From: Nocardioides zeae
Lineage (GTDB): Bacteria > Actinomycetota > Actinomycetes > Propionibacteriales > Nocardioidaceae
Assembly (NCBI RefSeq): GCF_010686755.1
Contig: NZ_JAAGXA010000001.1
Location: forward strand, 496,001 to 560,000
Direction: 5' to 3'
DNA: 64,000 bases
The notes under the pieces are model-generated. The model was given only the letters and a program-made list of their open reading frames with translations, had not been told where the DNA came from and made no database searches. Position 1 is the stretch's first letter. The number at the start of each line of letters is the position of its first letter. This document shows positions 63,345-64,000 of this stretch, one piece after another. The position numbers and the translations under genes were made by a program.

Positions 63345-64000
63345 TCAGCCGAGCGCCAGCGCCGCCACGACGAGCGTGACGGTGACGGCGGACTCGACGC
63401 ACGCGCCGTACACGTCCCCCGTGACGCCGCCGAAGCGGCGGCGGCACCGTCGGGCGAGGAGGTACGCCGCGGCCTGGCCCGCGACGACGCCGAGGCCGAG
63501 CGCGAGGAGCCAGCGTCCGGGCGCGAACGGATCGAGGAGCAGCACCGCCGCGGCCGCAGCCACGACGACGAGGGTGGCCGACGTCGCGAGCGCGAGCACC
63601 GCCCGCGTGCTCGTCACGGCTCCCGCCACCGTCGCCCCGAGACCGTCGCCCCGCGCGGCCGACCAGGACCGGGTGCAGAGCCAGGGCAGCGTGGCGCGTC
63701 CCGCCACGACGGCCACGCCGAGGGCCACCGCGCCCAGCACCGCGTCGTGCGCCAGGAGGGTGCCGATGGCCGCGACCTGCGCCAGCAGCGCGAGCAGGAG
63801 GGTCGCGACGCCGAACGGGCCGATGTCGGACTTCTTCATGATCGCGAGCGCGGGCTCGCCCGAGCGGCCCGATCCGAGGCCGTCGGCGACGTCGGCGAGG
63901 CCGTCGAGGTGCAGTGCCCGCGTGAGTGCGGCCACCCCCGCGACGGCGAGCACGGCGAGGAGCAGCGGCGCGGACCCGAGACGGGCGAGCACGCCGACGG
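63345..64000 (-). CDS. cobS: Adenosylcobinamide-GDP ribazoletransferase (partial)
   Basis: At least 218 residues, running off the right edge, so ~35 N-terminal residues are missing. CobS is a multi-spanning membrane enzyme that joins alpha-ribazole to adenosylcobinamide-GDP in the last steps of cobalamin assembly. Marks: LHLDGLADVADGLGS, KKSDIGPFGVATLLLAL, GRATLPWLCTRSW, and the C-terminal RRRFGGVTGDVYGA. It is convergent with gcvT, 9 bp between stops. Confidence 0.92.
   Translation of the reverse strand, partial: VGVLARLGSAPLLLAVLAVAGVAALTRALHLDGLADVADGLGSGRSGEPALAIMKKSDIGPFGVATLLLALLAQVAAIGTLLAHDAVLGAVALGVAVVAGRATLPWLCTRSWSAARGDGLGATVAGAVTSTRAVLALATSATLVVVAAAAAVLLLDPFAPGRWLLALGLGVVAGQAAAYLLARRCRRRFGGVTGDVYGACVESAVTVTLVVAALALG

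Noticed and set aside
1..64000. CRISPR arrays, tRNA or rRNA genes, riboswitches
   Set aside because: No regularly spaced repeats, no cloverleaf-type gene and no riboswitch core was seen, including upstream of gcvT, where a glycine riboswitch might be expected (gap only 45 bp).

Overview
The window is high-GC actinobacterial DNA. Codon use, GTG starts, dense GTGA/ATGA stop-start overlaps and the glnA / RDD / DUF4191 / lipA / lipB / sucB / pepA / gcvT / cobS neighbourhood point to Nocardioides or a related genus of Propionibacteriales. The genus is inferred, not proven. Core-type genes occupy 3.2-9.0, 10.4-11.4 and 47.4-64 kb. Accessory DNA lies at 0-3.2, 9.0-10.4 and 36.7-47.2 kb.

0-3.2 kb: the tail of an unknown gene, then a two-gene operon on the minus strand. 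It pairs a winged-helix-like protein with a protein that has a C-terminal TIR-like / nucleotide-hydrolase-like domain. Its promoter carries a perfect palindrome plus a third copy of the same box, and it looks like an undescribed defence cassette. 3.2-9.0 kb: an Lrp/AsnC regulator divergent from a four-gene 2-oxoacid dehydrogenase operon (E1 alpha, E1 beta, E2, E3), then a DUF427 protein. 9.0-11.4 kb: a TacA/TacT-type toxin-antitoxin pair sits between a 5'-3' exonuclease gene and a decayed second copy of that gene's last ~187 bp, as if a small insertion had regenerated the gene end.

11.4-32.0 kb: a large aromatic catabolic locus. An IclR regulator is divergent from mhpD-mhpF-mhpE, and a LysR regulator is divergent from a ~16 kb set of closely packed plus-strand genes. 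The set encodes a metal-dependent cyclase-family hydrolase, a ThDP decarboxylase, an ABC importer, a thiolase-like protein, a DUF35/acyl-CoA ligase fusion, and a complete meta route from 3-hydroxyanthranilate (3,4-dioxygenase, ACMS decarboxylase, 2-aminomuconate semialdehyde dehydrogenase, 2-aminomuconate deaminase, oxalocrotonate decarboxylase). With mhpDEF this reaches pyruvate and acetyl-CoA. The upstream enzymes suggest a feed-in route through an isatin-like or side-chain-bearing N-heteroaromatic. 32.0-36.7 kb: a small membrane protein, a quinone-reductase-like enzyme, an aldehyde dehydrogenase and a GMC oxidoreductase, all on the minus strand.

36.7-47.2 kb: a lower-GC island with defence-type content: a small protein plus a long ImmA/IrrE metallopeptidase, a decayed IS3 element, an RHH-RAMA (methyl-adenine reader) protein behind a 13-bp palindrome, a nonsense-interrupted remnant of an SCO6880-type conjugation gene, a complete Type III-like restriction-modification pair (Mod, Res), and a frameshifted wHTH gene. 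47.4-64 kb: housekeeping genes (glnA, RDD protein, two paralogous lipoproteins, DUF4191 protein, lipA, an ABC-2 exporter, lipB, a TIGR01777 epimerase, two-lipoyl-domain sucB, pepA, gcvT, partial cobS). Strong hairpins separate several transcription units, and a pair of palindromic repeats lies at 60.4-60.6 kb.
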